Shown in pieces: positions 32,100-42,520 of a stretch of 64,000 nt of DNA. The stretch covers positions 1 to 64,000 of the forward strand of contig CAMJGE010000011.1 in NCBI GenBank assembly GCA_946405145.1, in the 5' to 3' direction. The stretch is from an uncultured Prevotella sp. GTDB lineage: Bacteria > Bacteroidota > Bacteroidia > Bacteroidales > Bacteroidaceae. The translations under genes and the position numbers were made by a program. How positions within the stretch are numbered: position 1 is the first letter of the stretch; each line of letters starts with the position of its first letter. Under the pieces are notes generated by a model. That model worked only from the letters and a program-made list of their open reading frames with translations. It searched no databases and was not told the DNA's origin.

Positions 32100-33578
32100 A
32101 TGAAAATGAAATATTTGTTTGGCTTAGCATTGGCCACAATGCTTTTCAGCTCTTGTTCTGAGGATATGCTCGACAGAATCAACAAGGACGAGACCAGCAA
32201 GACAGCCGATAAAGTAGCCGCTAAGTTCCAGTTAACCGATGCAGAGGTTTCTACAGCCTTCTCAACGGTGAACGGTGCCTACGCTTGGTATGTTTCTTCT
32301 TATACCGAGCAGCTCTTCGGTACAGGTAACAACCAGATGATGAAGGCAGAATTGAGAAATCCATCGGAGACAGCTAGTGCTGCTACATTCAACAACGAGT
32401 GGAACTCTACTTATTCAAACCTTCACAACATCTATCAGATGATCGAGAAGTGTTCTGAGGGTGGTATCAATGCATCTCAGAGCGACATTCTTGGTGAGGC
32501 CCTGATTCTGAACGCCATCAACTGGGGTGTGCTGACAGACCTTCACGGAGACGTTCCTTTCTCAGAGTGTTTCAAGGGTATCTCTGCTCCGAAGGTTGAT
32601 ACTCAGGAGTCTATCTATACAGCTATCTTCGCTATGCTCGACGAGGCTCAGACCGCTCTGGCAGCAGGTGGAAACAATGCTGGTGAGCAGGATATCATCT
32701 ATGGTGGTGATACTAAGAAATGGAGTGCTTTCGGTCACGCTGTAAAGGCTCGTTACCTGCTGCACACCTATGGCCGCAACAAGAGCGTGCTCAGCGAGGT
32801 TGTAAAGGAGGCACAGGCTGCTATTGATGGTGGCTTTACTGGCTGCTATCTGAAAGTGTTCAACGGTGTAACTGCCGACAACGCTTGGTCAGCCTATCAG
32901 TGGAGCCGTTACTACATCGGTTCAAACAAGACTGTTGACGATCTGATGGTAGAGCGTGATGACCCACGTGAGCCTATTTACAACATGGACTGGACCGGTG
33001 AGAACATTCTTGGCGAACCAGGAAATTCAGATCAGGCTACACTTGTAGAGGCTGTGAACGAGCCTGCATGGCTGGAGAACGGTGGTGCTAACCTGGCTAT
33101 CATGAGTGAGTCAGAGCTCTACTTCATCCTTGCAGAGGCTCAGGCACTGCTCGGACAGGATGCTACAGCTGCCTTCGAGACGGCTGTTACCAGCAATGTT
33201 AAGGAGTACTTTGCTATCGCCGGTGAGTCTATTGAGGATGCTGACGTTGAGGAGTACATCGACAATATCACTCCTCTCTTCGAGGCTGATCCCGTGAAGG
33301 AGATCCGTATCCAGAAGTACCTCGCTCAGACCCGTGGTGAGGTGATCGAGACCTACAACGATATTCGTCGTATCAACTATACCGACGGTAAGTATCCTGT
33401 AGAGATGAAGAACCCGAACAACACCTCTAGCGTTGGTAACCGCTGGCCGCTCCGTTTGCCTTATGGCGACAGCGACGTGGTTTCTAACCCCAACGTTACA
33501 GCTGCCTTTGGTTCTGGCAACGAGGCTGGTATGTATATCTTCACTGAGAATGTATGGTGGGCAGGCGGTAACCGCTAA
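32100..33578 (+). CDS. SusD/RagB-like lipoprotein (SusD_RagB_2-like, right pair)
   Basis: Lipobox LFSSCSEDMLD; LIMSESELYFILAEAQALLG; C-terminal ENVWWAGGNR. Confidence 0.9.
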   Translation: MKMKYLFGLALATMLFSSCSEDMLDRINKDETSKTADKVAAKFQLTDAEVSTAFSTVNGAYAWYVSSYTEQLFGTGNNQMMKAELRNPSETASAATFNNEWNSTYSNLHNIYQMIEKCSEGGINASQSDILGEALILNAINWGVLTDLHGDVPFSECFKGISAPKVDTQESIYTAIFAMLDEAQTALAAGGNNAGEQDIIYGGDTKKWSAFGHAVKARYLLHTYGRNKSVLSEVVKEAQAAIDGGFTGCYLKVFNGVTADNAWSAYQWSRYYIGSNKTVDDLMVERDDPREPIYNMDWTGENILGEPGNSDQATLVEAVNEPAWLENGGANLAIMSESELYFILAEAQALLGQDATAAFETAVTSNVKEYFAIAGESIEDADVEEYIDNITPLFEADPVKEIRIQKYLAQTRGEVIETYNDIRRINYTDGKYPVEMKNPNNTSSVGNRWPLRLPYGDSDVVSNPNVTAAFGSGNEAGMYIFTENVWWAGGNR

Positions 33579-33595
33579 TCCACAATCCAACTGAT

Positions 33596-33643
33596 AATCA
33601 TTCGCCCCCGTTAAGCATCGGCTTAGCGGGGGCGAATCTTTTA
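33596..33643. repeat. Outer 48-bp inverted repeat, right copy; hairpin terminator for right susD
   Basis: Exact reverse complement of 22889-22936. Confidence 0.95.
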
Positions 33644-34075
33644 AGATTCAATTAAAAAAACGTGGTGGATTCAGTTCAATCGAACACAAAAGAGGTGTGC
33701 TTCAGCATACATCTCTTTTTCAAATTTGTATCATAATATTTAGTGCTTGTCTCATCTTTGCGTTTTGAGACATGAAAATTTGCGTATAATAAAAAAATAT
33801 AGTATATTTGCAAGGTAAATCCATTTTTAGCATGATAGAGATCAAAAGCCATTGTGGCCCTGGCGATTGTTGTTGGGCTGCATTTATTGAAAACGGCGCT
33901 TTGCGCGAAAACTCCCCTAACCATATCTGTTCACGCCATTGATGATGGTGTGAACCTTACTGTTTCTATAATATCAGACCACAGCACAGCCTGCTGGCCT
34001 TAGACGGAGTATGCATCCGTGTGTAGTAAAATCCTTTATAAATGGAAATATTTAATTAATCATCAAAGAAGTGAT

Positions 34076-34423
34076 ATGGAAAAGATAATATATTATTATA
34101 TTAGATACAGGAAGCGCTTAGTGAAGAAGATCAAGAAACACAGGCGCCATAAGTATAGATGGGAAGGTACCCAAAAAGACCTGATGGAAGTGGTGTATTG
34201 TCTATACTTGACAGGGAATGTGAGGAACTCCATGGACGATACTGCTCAGCTATCTGAGATTTCGGATCATATTTTTAAGATGTTCGACCTTGAACCACCC
34301 TCCAATCCCAGTCGGGTAGTGGCTGGATTGAAAGCGCGTGTCAACCAGATTGAGCGCAGTGTTTTCTGCAAAGCACTTTCCAATTTGTATGCCGATTTGT
34401 CAATATGCAAAAAAAACAGGTAA
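34076..34423 (+). CDS. Small protein with RteC-like C-terminal region
   Basis: WEGTQKDLMEVVYCLYLTGNVRN...SEISDHIFKMFDLE resembles the RteC C-terminal domain; remote similarity. Confidence 0.5.
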   Translation: MEKIIYYYIRYRKRLVKKIKKHRRHKYRWEGTQKDLMEVVYCLYLTGNVRNSMDDTAQLSEISDHIFKMFDLEPPSNPSRVVAGLKARVNQIERSVFCKALSNLYADLSICKKNR

Positions 34424-34472
34424 TATGAGCATTTCTTACCTATTATTTTTTGCAAACGCTCTGCATAAGTTG

Positions 34473-34480
34473 TATCTTTG
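34473..34480 (+). promoter_or_regulatory. -7 box TATCTTTG
   Basis: TAnnTTTG match upstream of the 34530 mini-ORF and M15 peptidase. Confidence 0.5.
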
Positions 34481-34636
34481 CAGTGGTTTTCAGGATAACA
34501 TTTTTTTAATAACTAAAAAACAAACAATTATGAAACGTGAACTCTTTCTGAGATTATTAGCGTCGGGCGTCACCATCACAGGTGGCGCCCTACCAAACCC
34601 GAACTAGAAGTTTAACCCTTAACAATTACAACAGCA

Positions 34637-35119
34637 ATGAAGACTATTATAAACCTCAATGAGAGGCTTACAGAGCATTTCGTGCTCTCCGAGTTCCTCG
34701 CTTCGCGTAAGGCTGAAGAACACAAGATACCCAATATCCCACTGGAACGGCACATCATCCGCCTCCGTAATCTCGCCGTGCGCTGTCTCGAACCCACGCG
34801 CCAGCGCTTCAAGCTGCCCATCATCGTGACCAGCGGCTACCGCTGTGAAAGGCTCAACCAGCTTGTGGGCGGCGTGCCCGACTCGCAGCATGTAGAAGGC
34901 ATGGCTGCCGACATCCAGATCCCCCACAGTCACTGGCCCTTCTCCGTCACCACCGAGGAGCAGATGGCCCGCATCCTCTGGTTCTGGATGAAGGACAACC
35001 TGCCCGACTTCGACCAGCTGATCCTCGAGCATCGGGGCGCCAGCTACTGGGTTCATGTGAGCTGCCATATCGATCTGCGTAAAAACCGCCGCCAGGCATT
35101 TATCCTTAAAGCAAAATGA
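34637..35119 (+). CDS. Peptidase M15-like protein (D-Ala-D-Ala carboxypeptidase / endolysin-like)
   Basis: 160 aa; NERLTEHFVLSEFLAS...VTSGYRCERLNQLVGGVPDSQHVEGMAADIQ. Confidence 0.85.
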   Translation: MKTIINLNERLTEHFVLSEFLASRKAEEHKIPNIPLERHIIRLRNLAVRCLEPTRQRFKLPIIVTSGYRCERLNQLVGGVPDSQHVEGMAADIQIPHSHWPFSVTTEEQMARILWFWMKDNLPDFDQLILEHRGASYWVHVSCHIDLRKNRRQAFILKAK

Positions 35120-35802
35120 AGAACAAAGGTTTTATCAAGCTCTATCGTAATGTACTGACTAAACCCGAGATGACCGACCTTGTTGCAGAACAGGGAGCGG
35201 CCGGTCTCGGTGTGTATATCATGGTGCTGCTTTACCTGTCGCAGTGCGACGACTTTGAAGGTGCCTTTACCAACGGTCAGCTTTCTGCCTTTGCAGCCCA
35301 AGCTCGCAAGCCTCGCAGTTATGTGCGTCAGATTATCTGTGGCTACCGCCTTTTTGAGATTCATGGAAAGCGTTTCAAAGTAGCAACGAAATCGCCACTA
35401 AATCTCAACGAAATCTCAACAAAATCGCCACACTCACCTGCGCGTATAAATAGGTACGCAGGTGAAGATATAGAAATAGATAAAGAAAAAGAAAATAAAG
35501 AAAAAGGCGGGAAGGTCTCCGATGTGATCGGACCTTCCGCCTACGAGACGATTGACCGCGCGGGCCTGCGCCACGGGCATCAGGGCGAGCCAGTGCCCTG
35601 GTGGGCACCGCCTCAGACGGATATCCGTTGCGTGTGGAGCCTCTGCGCCGACTGTTGGACCACCCCCGACAGCATCGACCCCAAGGCCGAGCGGCAGCAA
35701 CGACAGCAGATGACCGAACAGGACTTCATGATGAAGACCGCCTGGGAGACACTCAGCGAAGACGAACAACAAAACATCCAAGATCATGGCAGACGGATAT
35801 AA
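35116..35802 (+). CDS. Phage-like protein with Lin1244/DUF4373-like N-terminus
   Basis: 228 aa; GFIKLYRNVLTKPEMTDLVAEQGAAGLGVYIMVLLYLSQC; ATGA overlap with upstream gene. Confidence 0.5.
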   Translation: MKNKGFIKLYRNVLTKPEMTDLVAEQGAAGLGVYIMVLLYLSQCDDFEGAFTNGQLSAFAAQARKPRSYVRQIICGYRLFEIHGKRFKVATKSPLNLNEISTKSPHSPARINRYAGEDIEIDKEKENKEKGGKVSDVIGPSAYETIDRAGLRHGHQGEPVPWWAPPQTDIRCVWSLCADCWTTPDSIDPKAERQQRQQMTEQDFMMKTAWETLSEDEQQNIQDHGRRI

Positions 35803-37237
35803 CTTCATACCCCAGAAACATTGGGAACAGACGCCCACAGGCTACTACATCGTGCCGGCTGACCAGCTGGACATCAAGCGCAGCAGGACCGATGAGAACG
35901 GCACCGCCACCATCGTGCGCTGCACCTGTCCCGACTGTTCCGACTCGCGCAAACAGGCGCATCAGAACGAGCCATGTGTCAGGATCGATATGAACACGGG
36001 ACTTGGCAAGTGCTATAACTGCGGCTTCCACTTTATCATCAGCACGAAGGTGAAAGCCTACGGCAAGCACCAGCCCGTGAAGAAGGAGAACTGGAAGCTG
36101 CCGCGCACCGATCATCTGAAGCGGCTCGACGCCGTGGCGATCGACTACCTGCTGAAGCGGGGCATCCAGCCACAGACGGCCATGAAGGCGGGTGTCTGTT
36201 CGGCACGCTACATCATCGGAGGCACAGAGCGCGACTGTCTGGCCTTCATCTTCCGCGAGGGCACGAAGGTGGTGAACATCCAGTACAAGACCACAGACAA
36301 GCTGTTTGCCATGGAGACCGGCTGCGAGATCATCCCCTGGAACATCGACGCCTGCATCGGACAGGAGAGCATCATCATCACCGAGGGCATGATGGACGCG
36401 CTGGCACTCATGGAACTGGGCTACGACAACGTGATATCGGTGAGCAACGGCGCCGACACGGAGCTGCGCACGTTCAACCGCTTCCGCTACTCCCACTTCG
36501 ACGGTCTGAAGACCATCTACCTGGCGGGCGACATGGATGAGGCTGGCGAACAGCTGCGCACAAGGCTGGCGGAGTATTTCGGAGAGGCCCGCTGCCGCAT
36601 CGTGGAATGGCGCATCGAACAGGAAGACGGGGAGTCGTTCGCCGAAAAGGATGCCAACGACATGCTGATGGCGCACGGTGCCGATGCGGTGATGCAGTGC
36701 ATCAACCACGCACAGCCCTGTCCGATCACAGGTGTGGAGACGGTGGCCAACTACCGCGAGAGGCTGTTCGACATCTGGCAGAACGGCATCCAGCCTGGTA
36801 AGAAGGTGGGGTGGGGCGAGTTCGACGACCTCGTGCAGTTCGAGCCGGGACGCTCCACGATCATCGTCGGTGAACCCAACACCGGAAAATCGACCTTTGC
36901 CGACGACCTGGTGCTGAACCTCGCCCTGCTGCACAACTGGAAGGCAGCCATCTACTCACCGGAGATGTTCCCACCCGAACGGCACATCGCCCGACTGGCG
37001 ACCACCATCGCAGGGCGGCAGTTCCGCAAGGAGAAGGTCACCACCCAGCGCGGCGTGGACTATCGGCAGACCGCCATCCCGCAGCCCATGGCGGAGCGCA
37101 TCGTGGACTGGCTGCAGGAGAATATCTTCTTCGTCACCGAGGAGAAGGGGCGCACCATCCACAAGCTGCTCCACCGTGCCGAACAGCTGCAACAGCGCTA
37201 TGGCATCCAGCAGCTGCTGCTCGATCCCTTCAACTAA
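35786..37237 (+). pseudogene. T7 gp4-like primase-helicase, 5' portion (interrupted by element)
   Basis: Zn-binding CTCPDC...CYNCG; Toprim IITEGMMDALAL and AGDMDEAG; Walker A GEPNTGKST; ORF stops after LLLDPFN at the element boundary. Confidence 0.9.
37232..37236. other. attL core AACTA
   Basis: Direct repeat shared with 47680-47684; context CCTTCAACTAAATT. Confidence 0.8.
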
Positions 37238-37407
37238 ATTAACGGTTTAAAGCGACTATAAGATAGTAAGTCATTCATATTCAACAACATCCGTTGTTAT
37301 TTCCTATTCTTCATAATCTCCAAATACTCAATTCTACAGTTCTTGCTAATATAATCCATGCAGTTCACCTTCTTTTCATTTCTTGGTATAAGTTTCTGTT
37401 TCATAAT

Positions 37408-37629
37408 TCAAATTATTGTTAGTTCTACTCCGTCTAATCTCTTATCTCCAATACGAATCTTAACTTTATGTGTACTGTAGCCGTACAACTTTATATCAGT
37501 ACCCTTTGCTTTAGCCTTATAACCTAATCTATCATATATAAGTTGAATCTGTTTCTTCAATTCTTTGTTGGTTACTCTATCTCCATCTTTATAGAGTTTC
37601 TGTAGTTCGTTTCTAATTTTGTTTTCCAT
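37408..37629 (-). CDS. Hypothetical small protein
   Basis: 73 aa ORF just downstream of the Rep-like gene. Confidence 0.55.
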   Translation of the reverse strand: MENKIRNELQKLYKDGDRVTNKELKKQIQLIYDRLGYKAKAKGTDIKLYGYSTHKVKIRIGDKRLDGVELTII

Positions 37630-37630
37630 A

Positions 37631-38593
37631 TTACATAGTAAAGGATTGTGGTTGAGGCTTGGTTGGTAATTTTAAGTTCAATGCCTTAAAGAGATAGTTC
37701 CATGTTAGATAACCGTCATGGGGTTGGACTTTCTTGTTAGATAGTCTGTAGGGGAAGAATTTGTTTAGCATGGATTGTTTCGTTTCAATCATCCATTTAT
37801 AGTAATCAGTAGGTGTCATTTCCTCACTCTTAGCTAGATAAGCAATATCATTAATTAGTAAAGGATAGTGGCACGATAAAATGGAAAGGCAGCTATTATC
37901 CTTACATGGTGGTACTATACCCTTCTGATTGCACCATTTACATAACATCTTGTAGTATTCATCGTAATAAGTCTTATTACTATAGTAGGGAAATATGTTG
38001 CTATCCATGATTTCAATGCCGTTATCAATCTTTCTAATCAATCCCCCATCTAAAGCTTTAGAAAGGTACTTTTCTATTGTGTCCCTATCCATTTTAAATG
38101 CTCTGGATAGTTCAGCATAGTTAATTCCATCCTTACCTTTACGTTGGAAGAAATAGCAGTTAGTTCCATTTAAACAGTGAGCCTTCATGAGCAATAGCAA
38201 ACCCCTTATTTGATTTACATATTGAGTTGGAATCTTACTGTAGTTTTCCAGTTTAAATAGGTTGTTGCTTATATAAAAGAAGTTCTGGTAGGTCTCATAG
38301 AAGCAATACTTAATATAGGTCTTGTTATCCTTATAGAAATACTCATGCCCATTAAATAGGTACTTGTTTCCATATAATGTAGGCACTATGTTCTTTACTG
38401 TTTGAAGTGGAATATTCAAATGGAATGATATTTCTTCGTATGTAAGATTATCTAACATGTGAGTTGTGTAGTTCTCCCTGCTCTTTATATAGGCATAAAT
38501 AAGTATTGCCTCTAACTTGTTGTTACCATCAATCTTGGTAATGTCTTTTGTAATTACTGTGTACTGAATCATTGGTTGCAATGCTCTAGTCAT
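37631..38593 (-). CDS. Helix-turn-helix replication-initiator-like protein (hypothetical)
   Basis: 320 aa; LTYEEISFHLNIPLQTVKNIVPTL and YAELSRAFKMDRDTIEKYLSKALDGGLIRK resemble wHTH segments. Confidence 0.55.
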   Translation of the reverse strand: MTRALQPMIQYTVITKDITKIDGNNKLEAILIYAYIKSRENYTTHMLDNLTYEEISFHLNIPLQTVKNIVPTLYGNKYLFNGHEYFYKDNKTYIKYCFYETYQNFFYISNNLFKLENYSKIPTQYVNQIRGLLLLMKAHCLNGTNCYFFQRKGKDGINYAELSRAFKMDRDTIEKYLSKALDGGLIRKIDNGIEIMDSNIFPYYSNKTYYDEYYKMLCKWCNQKGIVPPCKDNSCLSILSCHYPLLINDIAYLAKSEEMTPTDYYKWMIETKQSMLNKFFPYRLSNKKVQPHDGYLTWNYLFKALNLKLPTKPQPQSFTM

Positions 38594-38711
38594 TCATAAA
38601 ATATAAATCTCCATTCTTAAATGCTCTGTTGTACTTGTTAGTTCCACCTAAGAAGTCCTTAGCTTCTTTCCTTGTATGGAACACTATTTGAGTTGGTCTG
38701 TGTAATAGCAT
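38586..38711 (-). CDS. Small basic hypothetical protein (41 aa)
   Basis: MLLHRPTQIVFHTRKEAKDFLGGTNKYNRAFKNGDLYFMND; stop overlaps the start of the downstream Rep-like gene. Not in the supplied ORF track. Confidence 0.5.
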   Translation of the reverse strand: MLLHRPTQIVFHTRKEAKDFLGGTNKYNRAFKNGDLYFMND

Positions 38712-39228
38712 AATCCTTTATAAAGTCAATAGTTAATAAAGTAGATGAATCTGTAAAATTCGTATTCTCCATTTATGGGGAATACTATAATAGGTAGTGT
38801 TCTCCTTTAGGTAATGTATAGAGTATCACTTTTCCCAGATTGTTCTGGTATCAGTTTTCCTAATATTTAGCATTCAGAAGGTTTTTGAGTTGGACGTAAC
38901 ACAAAGCAAGTTTTCCCTAGTCCGAGTAAAACTCTACACTTGTAAGTAAAAGAAAAGGAGCATTCCTGCTCCTGTTTCTTGGCTTACCGCACTCGTAGTA
39001 AGCATATATTAATTTATGGACGATTCTATGAAGAACTTGAAGGATTAAGCGCAACAAAATATTTTGTATAAACTACTATGCCATGAGATACAAAGAAAAA
39101 GTGTCGAGAAAAGAAAATATATCATCCTTCAAGTTCCTAATACTAATATAGTAAGGGCTGTCGATAAAAACAAGTCTTTGGGCGAAAAAAGTTTATGTGC
39201 CCCTAAAGTCCAATTTTTCTTCTGGAGC

Positions 39229-39269
39229 ATAAAAAAGGCAGTGAAACTATCACTGCCCATGTTTTTTGC
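39229..39269. terminator. Intrinsic hairpin terminator (GGCAGTGA / TCACTGCC with flanking A and T tracts)
   Basis: 8-bp stem, 5-nt loop, A-tract one side and T-tract the other. Confidence 0.7.
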
Positions 39270-39661
39270 TAAATAACTCTTTGGAGATAATACTGTTTTG
39301 TGCCAGAAGAGTTTGATAAAGTAAGAGTAGTTTTATCTAATACTACTATTTTCTTCATATCCCAGTCTTCTTCATCACTAAAGAGTTCATATAGAAGATT
39401 ACCTTCAATCTTATAACTACCATGTTCTTCATATTTTGGATCCTCTGTGCTTGTATAGCTAAAAGATCCATCACTTTTATATTCTACATTAGTTGCACGC
39501 CATGTTGATTCGCCAACAACTTTCCACTTACCAATAATGAGGCTTTTATTATCTCCACCTCCGCCGCTAGGTTCATCTTTATCATCACCTCCACAAGCAG
39601 TAAAACTAACACTCAAAAGCACTGTAAGAAGTGTAACACCAATTAATCTTAATGTTTTCAT
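39269..39661 (-). CDS. Lipocalin-like lipoprotein
   Basis: Lipobox SVSFTACGGDDKDEP; LIIGKWKVVGES...SDGSFSYTS...GSYKIEGNLLY. Confidence 0.7.
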   Translation of the reverse strand: MKTLRLIGVTLLTVLLSVSFTACGGDDKDEPSGGGGDNKSLIIGKWKVVGESTWRATNVEYKSDGSFSYTSTEDPKYEEHGSYKIEGNLLYELFSDEEDWDMKKIVVLDKTTLTLSNSSGTKQYYLQRVI

Positions 39662-39721
39662 TTTTACCTCAAATTTTAGTTACTATTATTTTATTTATTT
39701 CAATGTAAATATGGATTTCTT

Positions 39722-40927
39722 TTATTTTTCATATCCTGTAATAGTATATTCTTTCCCTCCGCTATAATATGTCCATGTACAACATAAACCTATTATACTG
39801 AATCCTTCAATATATGTTCCATTATAATCTACATAGGTTGATTTCCCTGGGGCCAATTCCTTTGAATCAAAATTCTGAGATAAAATCGTGTGAGATAATG
39901 TTTTCATTGTAACCGAGGTTAAATAAATAGTAGATTTAGTATCATTTTTAATATGTGCTTGTGCAGATAGACTCCCATAATAGCCACTTATATAAGATAA
40001 AGTATGGACATAACATGAAACCACATTATCCGATATTCCAGTTTGACTAACTTGAAGGATATAATTATATTGTTTTGTGTCTGAATAAAATCTTATATAA
40101 GCAAAGCGAGTTCCTTTAATTGTCATAGGAGAAATGGTGAGCTTAATTGAAAAATTAAATCCATCCTCTTTTGACATCATACCAAGTTTAACCCATTCAG
40201 AATCTGAAGTAATTCTATTTACATCAACATTTGATTTGACTTTCACAGTTACTTCACCTCCATCACTATTCACAGTTACTCTTTCTCCTTCCACTTCTAT
40301 TCTAGGAGTCAAAGCTTGTTTGATTTTGATAACAGCATTGGCTTTTGAATTTTTACCTACTATTTTTACTATTCCATCACGTTCTGATCCACTATTATTA
40401 TATGCAACAACCAAGTTAAGTTCTTTTTCCTCTAAACCACGAGTTCCTGGTGCTATGGTAATCCAATTTCCAGATGGTAATTCAATATCATAATCTACAT
40501 TACTTTTTATTGGGATTGTGATAGTTCCTCCTTCCTCTGGAACATCAAAAGTATCATTTTCAACTAAGATGACATCTTTTTGTTTTTGTACAACTTGAAA
40601 TGAAATAGTTGTAGCATCTTCCATATCTGTAAGAGTAATTGTTGCTTGGCGTTCATCATATGTGTCGTTAGGTTCAACCCTATAAATATTGACATATGAA
40701 CGTTCTACAGTCACTATACACCATGTTGCATTACTTATGATTTTACAATTGCTCAAGTCTTTATTACCTATTGTAATGTGTATATTGCCTGCACCAGCTG
40801 CTTCAACTAATTGAGTTTCTACTTTTTGTCCTTTTAATGGACTTGAATATTCCTCACTACTACAAGACATAAATAATACAATCATCATTGAAGGGATGAT
40901 TTTGAGTAGATTAACTGTTTTAGTCAT
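39722..40927 (-). CDS. BACON-domain lipoprotein
   Basis: Lipobox VLFMSCSSEE; repeated BACON-like segments (TFDVPEEGGTITIPIKSNVDYDIE; VNSDGGEVTVKVKSNVDVN). Confidence 0.75.
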   Translation of the reverse strand: MTKTVNLLKIIPSMMIVLFMSCSSEEYSSPLKGQKVETQLVEAAGAGNIHITIGNKDLSNCKIISNATWCIVTVERSYVNIYRVEPNDTYDERQATITLTDMEDATTISFQVVQKQKDVILVENDTFDVPEEGGTITIPIKSNVDYDIELPSGNWITIAPGTRGLEEKELNLVVAYNNSGSERDGIVKIVGKNSKANAVIKIKQALTPRIEVEGERVTVNSDGGEVTVKVKSNVDVNRITSDSEWVKLGMMSKEDGFNFSIKLTISPMTIKGTRFAYIRFYSDTKQYNYILQVSQTGISDNVVSCYVHTLSYISGYYGSLSAQAHIKNDTKSTIYLTSVTMKTLSHTILSQNFDSKELAPGKSTYVDYNGTYIEGFSIIGLCCTWTYYSGGKEYTITGYEK

Positions 40928-41392
40928 AGAAAAATAATAAAATAGTTCTCTCATATCAATACTTTTGTGCTATCAGTTCCCAAGATGAATAGCAGGTTAG
41001 TAGATATAAGAACGTGGGACTATTGAATACTATCAGACCGAGGTTCTGGACTACCTACCAATGGATAATAAACAACAGTGCCCACGACCTGATATATTAT
41101 GCCCATAAGGGTACAATAATCAAAGCGTGAGCCTATTGCTACTTTCCCCATTGGTCGAAATTGTCCAGATTTCGGTACTGGGATAAGCATCAATCGCTCT
41201 TTTTACTAAGTTGAGCCCTTTATAACATGCTCCTGCACACAGAAGCACTTGAAACTCGGTGTAAAATTAGCAAATATTTCTCACATAACAAGCGTTTTTC
41301 TCAAAAAATTGCATTTTAATCATCATTTTTATAATTTTACCACAACATACATACAAAAAATGATAGAGGCTTGCACCTCTATCACTTACTAT

Positions 41393-42022
41393 TTATAGAT
41401 TGAAATCTTTCTTGATTCGTTGTACTGTTGAAATACCTTTTCCTGTCAGTGTTGCAATAGTTCTGATACTGTAGCCTCTCTTTAGATATGAGATAATATC
41501 CTTATATTGCTCTTTCTTTTGTTCTAGTGTTTTGATGCTCCCAACCTTACGACCAAGTTTGCCCCCATTCCTTATATATTGCGCTCTGCCAGAATTAAGA
41601 CGAAACTTAATGTTTTCTCTTTCAAGTTGGGCGCAAGTTGATAGGGTTGCAATCATAATGGGTGCAAATAATGTTGGTTTTCCTTCATCATCTAATAATG
41701 TCAGTTGTTCTTTCTGCATATAGAGATTAATTCCACTATCTATTAAGTCTTTGACTGTTGCCAGAACTTCAAAAGCATTTCTTCCAAGTCTGCTGAGTTC
41801 TGAGACTAATAAGATAGATACTTTGTTTTGCTTGCAGTAGTCAATAGCTTGCAACAAAATAGGTCTTTCAACATTCCGTTTTGCTCCAGAAATCTTTTCC
41901 TCAAATATTCTGGAAATCTCTAGTTTCTGATATGCCGCATATTGCTTTAAATCAGAAATCTGTCTTTCTGTGTTCTGTCTATCTCCAAGACTAGAAACAC
42001 GTGCATAAATCACTGCATTCAT
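41393..42022 (-). CDS. Small serine recombinase (resolvase/invertase family)
   Basis: MNAVIYARVSSLGDRQNTERQISDL; VSELSRLGRNAFEVL; C-terminal HTH YSIRTIATLTGKGISTVQRIKK. Confidence 0.92.
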   Translation of the reverse strand: MNAVIYARVSSLGDRQNTERQISDLKQYAAYQKLEISRIFEEKISGAKRNVERPILLQAIDYCKQNKVSILLVSELSRLGRNAFEVLATVKDLIDSGINLYMQKEQLTLLDDEGKPTLFAPIMIATLSTCAQLERENIKFRLNSGRAQYIRNGGKLGRKVGSIKTLEQKKEQYKDIISYLKRGYSIRTIATLTGKGISTVQRIKKDFNL

Positions 42023-42107
42023 TTTAATCTTTGATTTAATTGGGTTACAAAATGTGTTCAGGGAAATCAGCATGAGCCATATTTCCTGAACACGTTTTCA
42101 ATTTGTA

Positions 42108-42473
42108 CTAAACATTTACCATTTCATAGAGTGGTGGTGTGCGTAGTAAGTCCATTTTCTTTCCTATAGCAAAGAAACCTTCACCATTCCTATACTCTAG
42201 ATAGTCAATATACCAAGGATTCTTCTTTACCTCATATTTTATAAATTGCTTGTTGTTTAAGTACCAAGTATCTGGACTGTTATTCTCTATCACCTCAATT
42301 GCTCTTACGTCAATTCTCATAAACCTGTTAAAAAGATTTTCTAGTCTTATGCTAAACCAACCTTTGTTTTCTTTTCCTTCTTGTTTGGATAAGAGATAAC
42401 AGTTTGCGGCTAGTCTTGCATTAAATTCATTTTTGAAGTTGTCTGAGGGATATAGTTTCACTTTCTTTTCCAT
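42108..42473 (-). CDS. Hypothetical protein
   Basis: 121 aa ORF in element. Confidence 0.5.
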   Translation of the reverse strand: MEKKVKLYPSDNFKNEFNARLAANCYLLSKQEGKENKGWFSIRLENLFNRFMRIDVRAIEVIENNSPDTWYLNNKQFIKYEVKKNPWYIDYLEYRNGEGFFAIGKKMDLLRTPPLYEMVNV

Positions 42474-42520
42474 AATCTGAGTAATTTAGAAGGGAGTACC
42501 CGAAAGCACTCCCTAATGAG

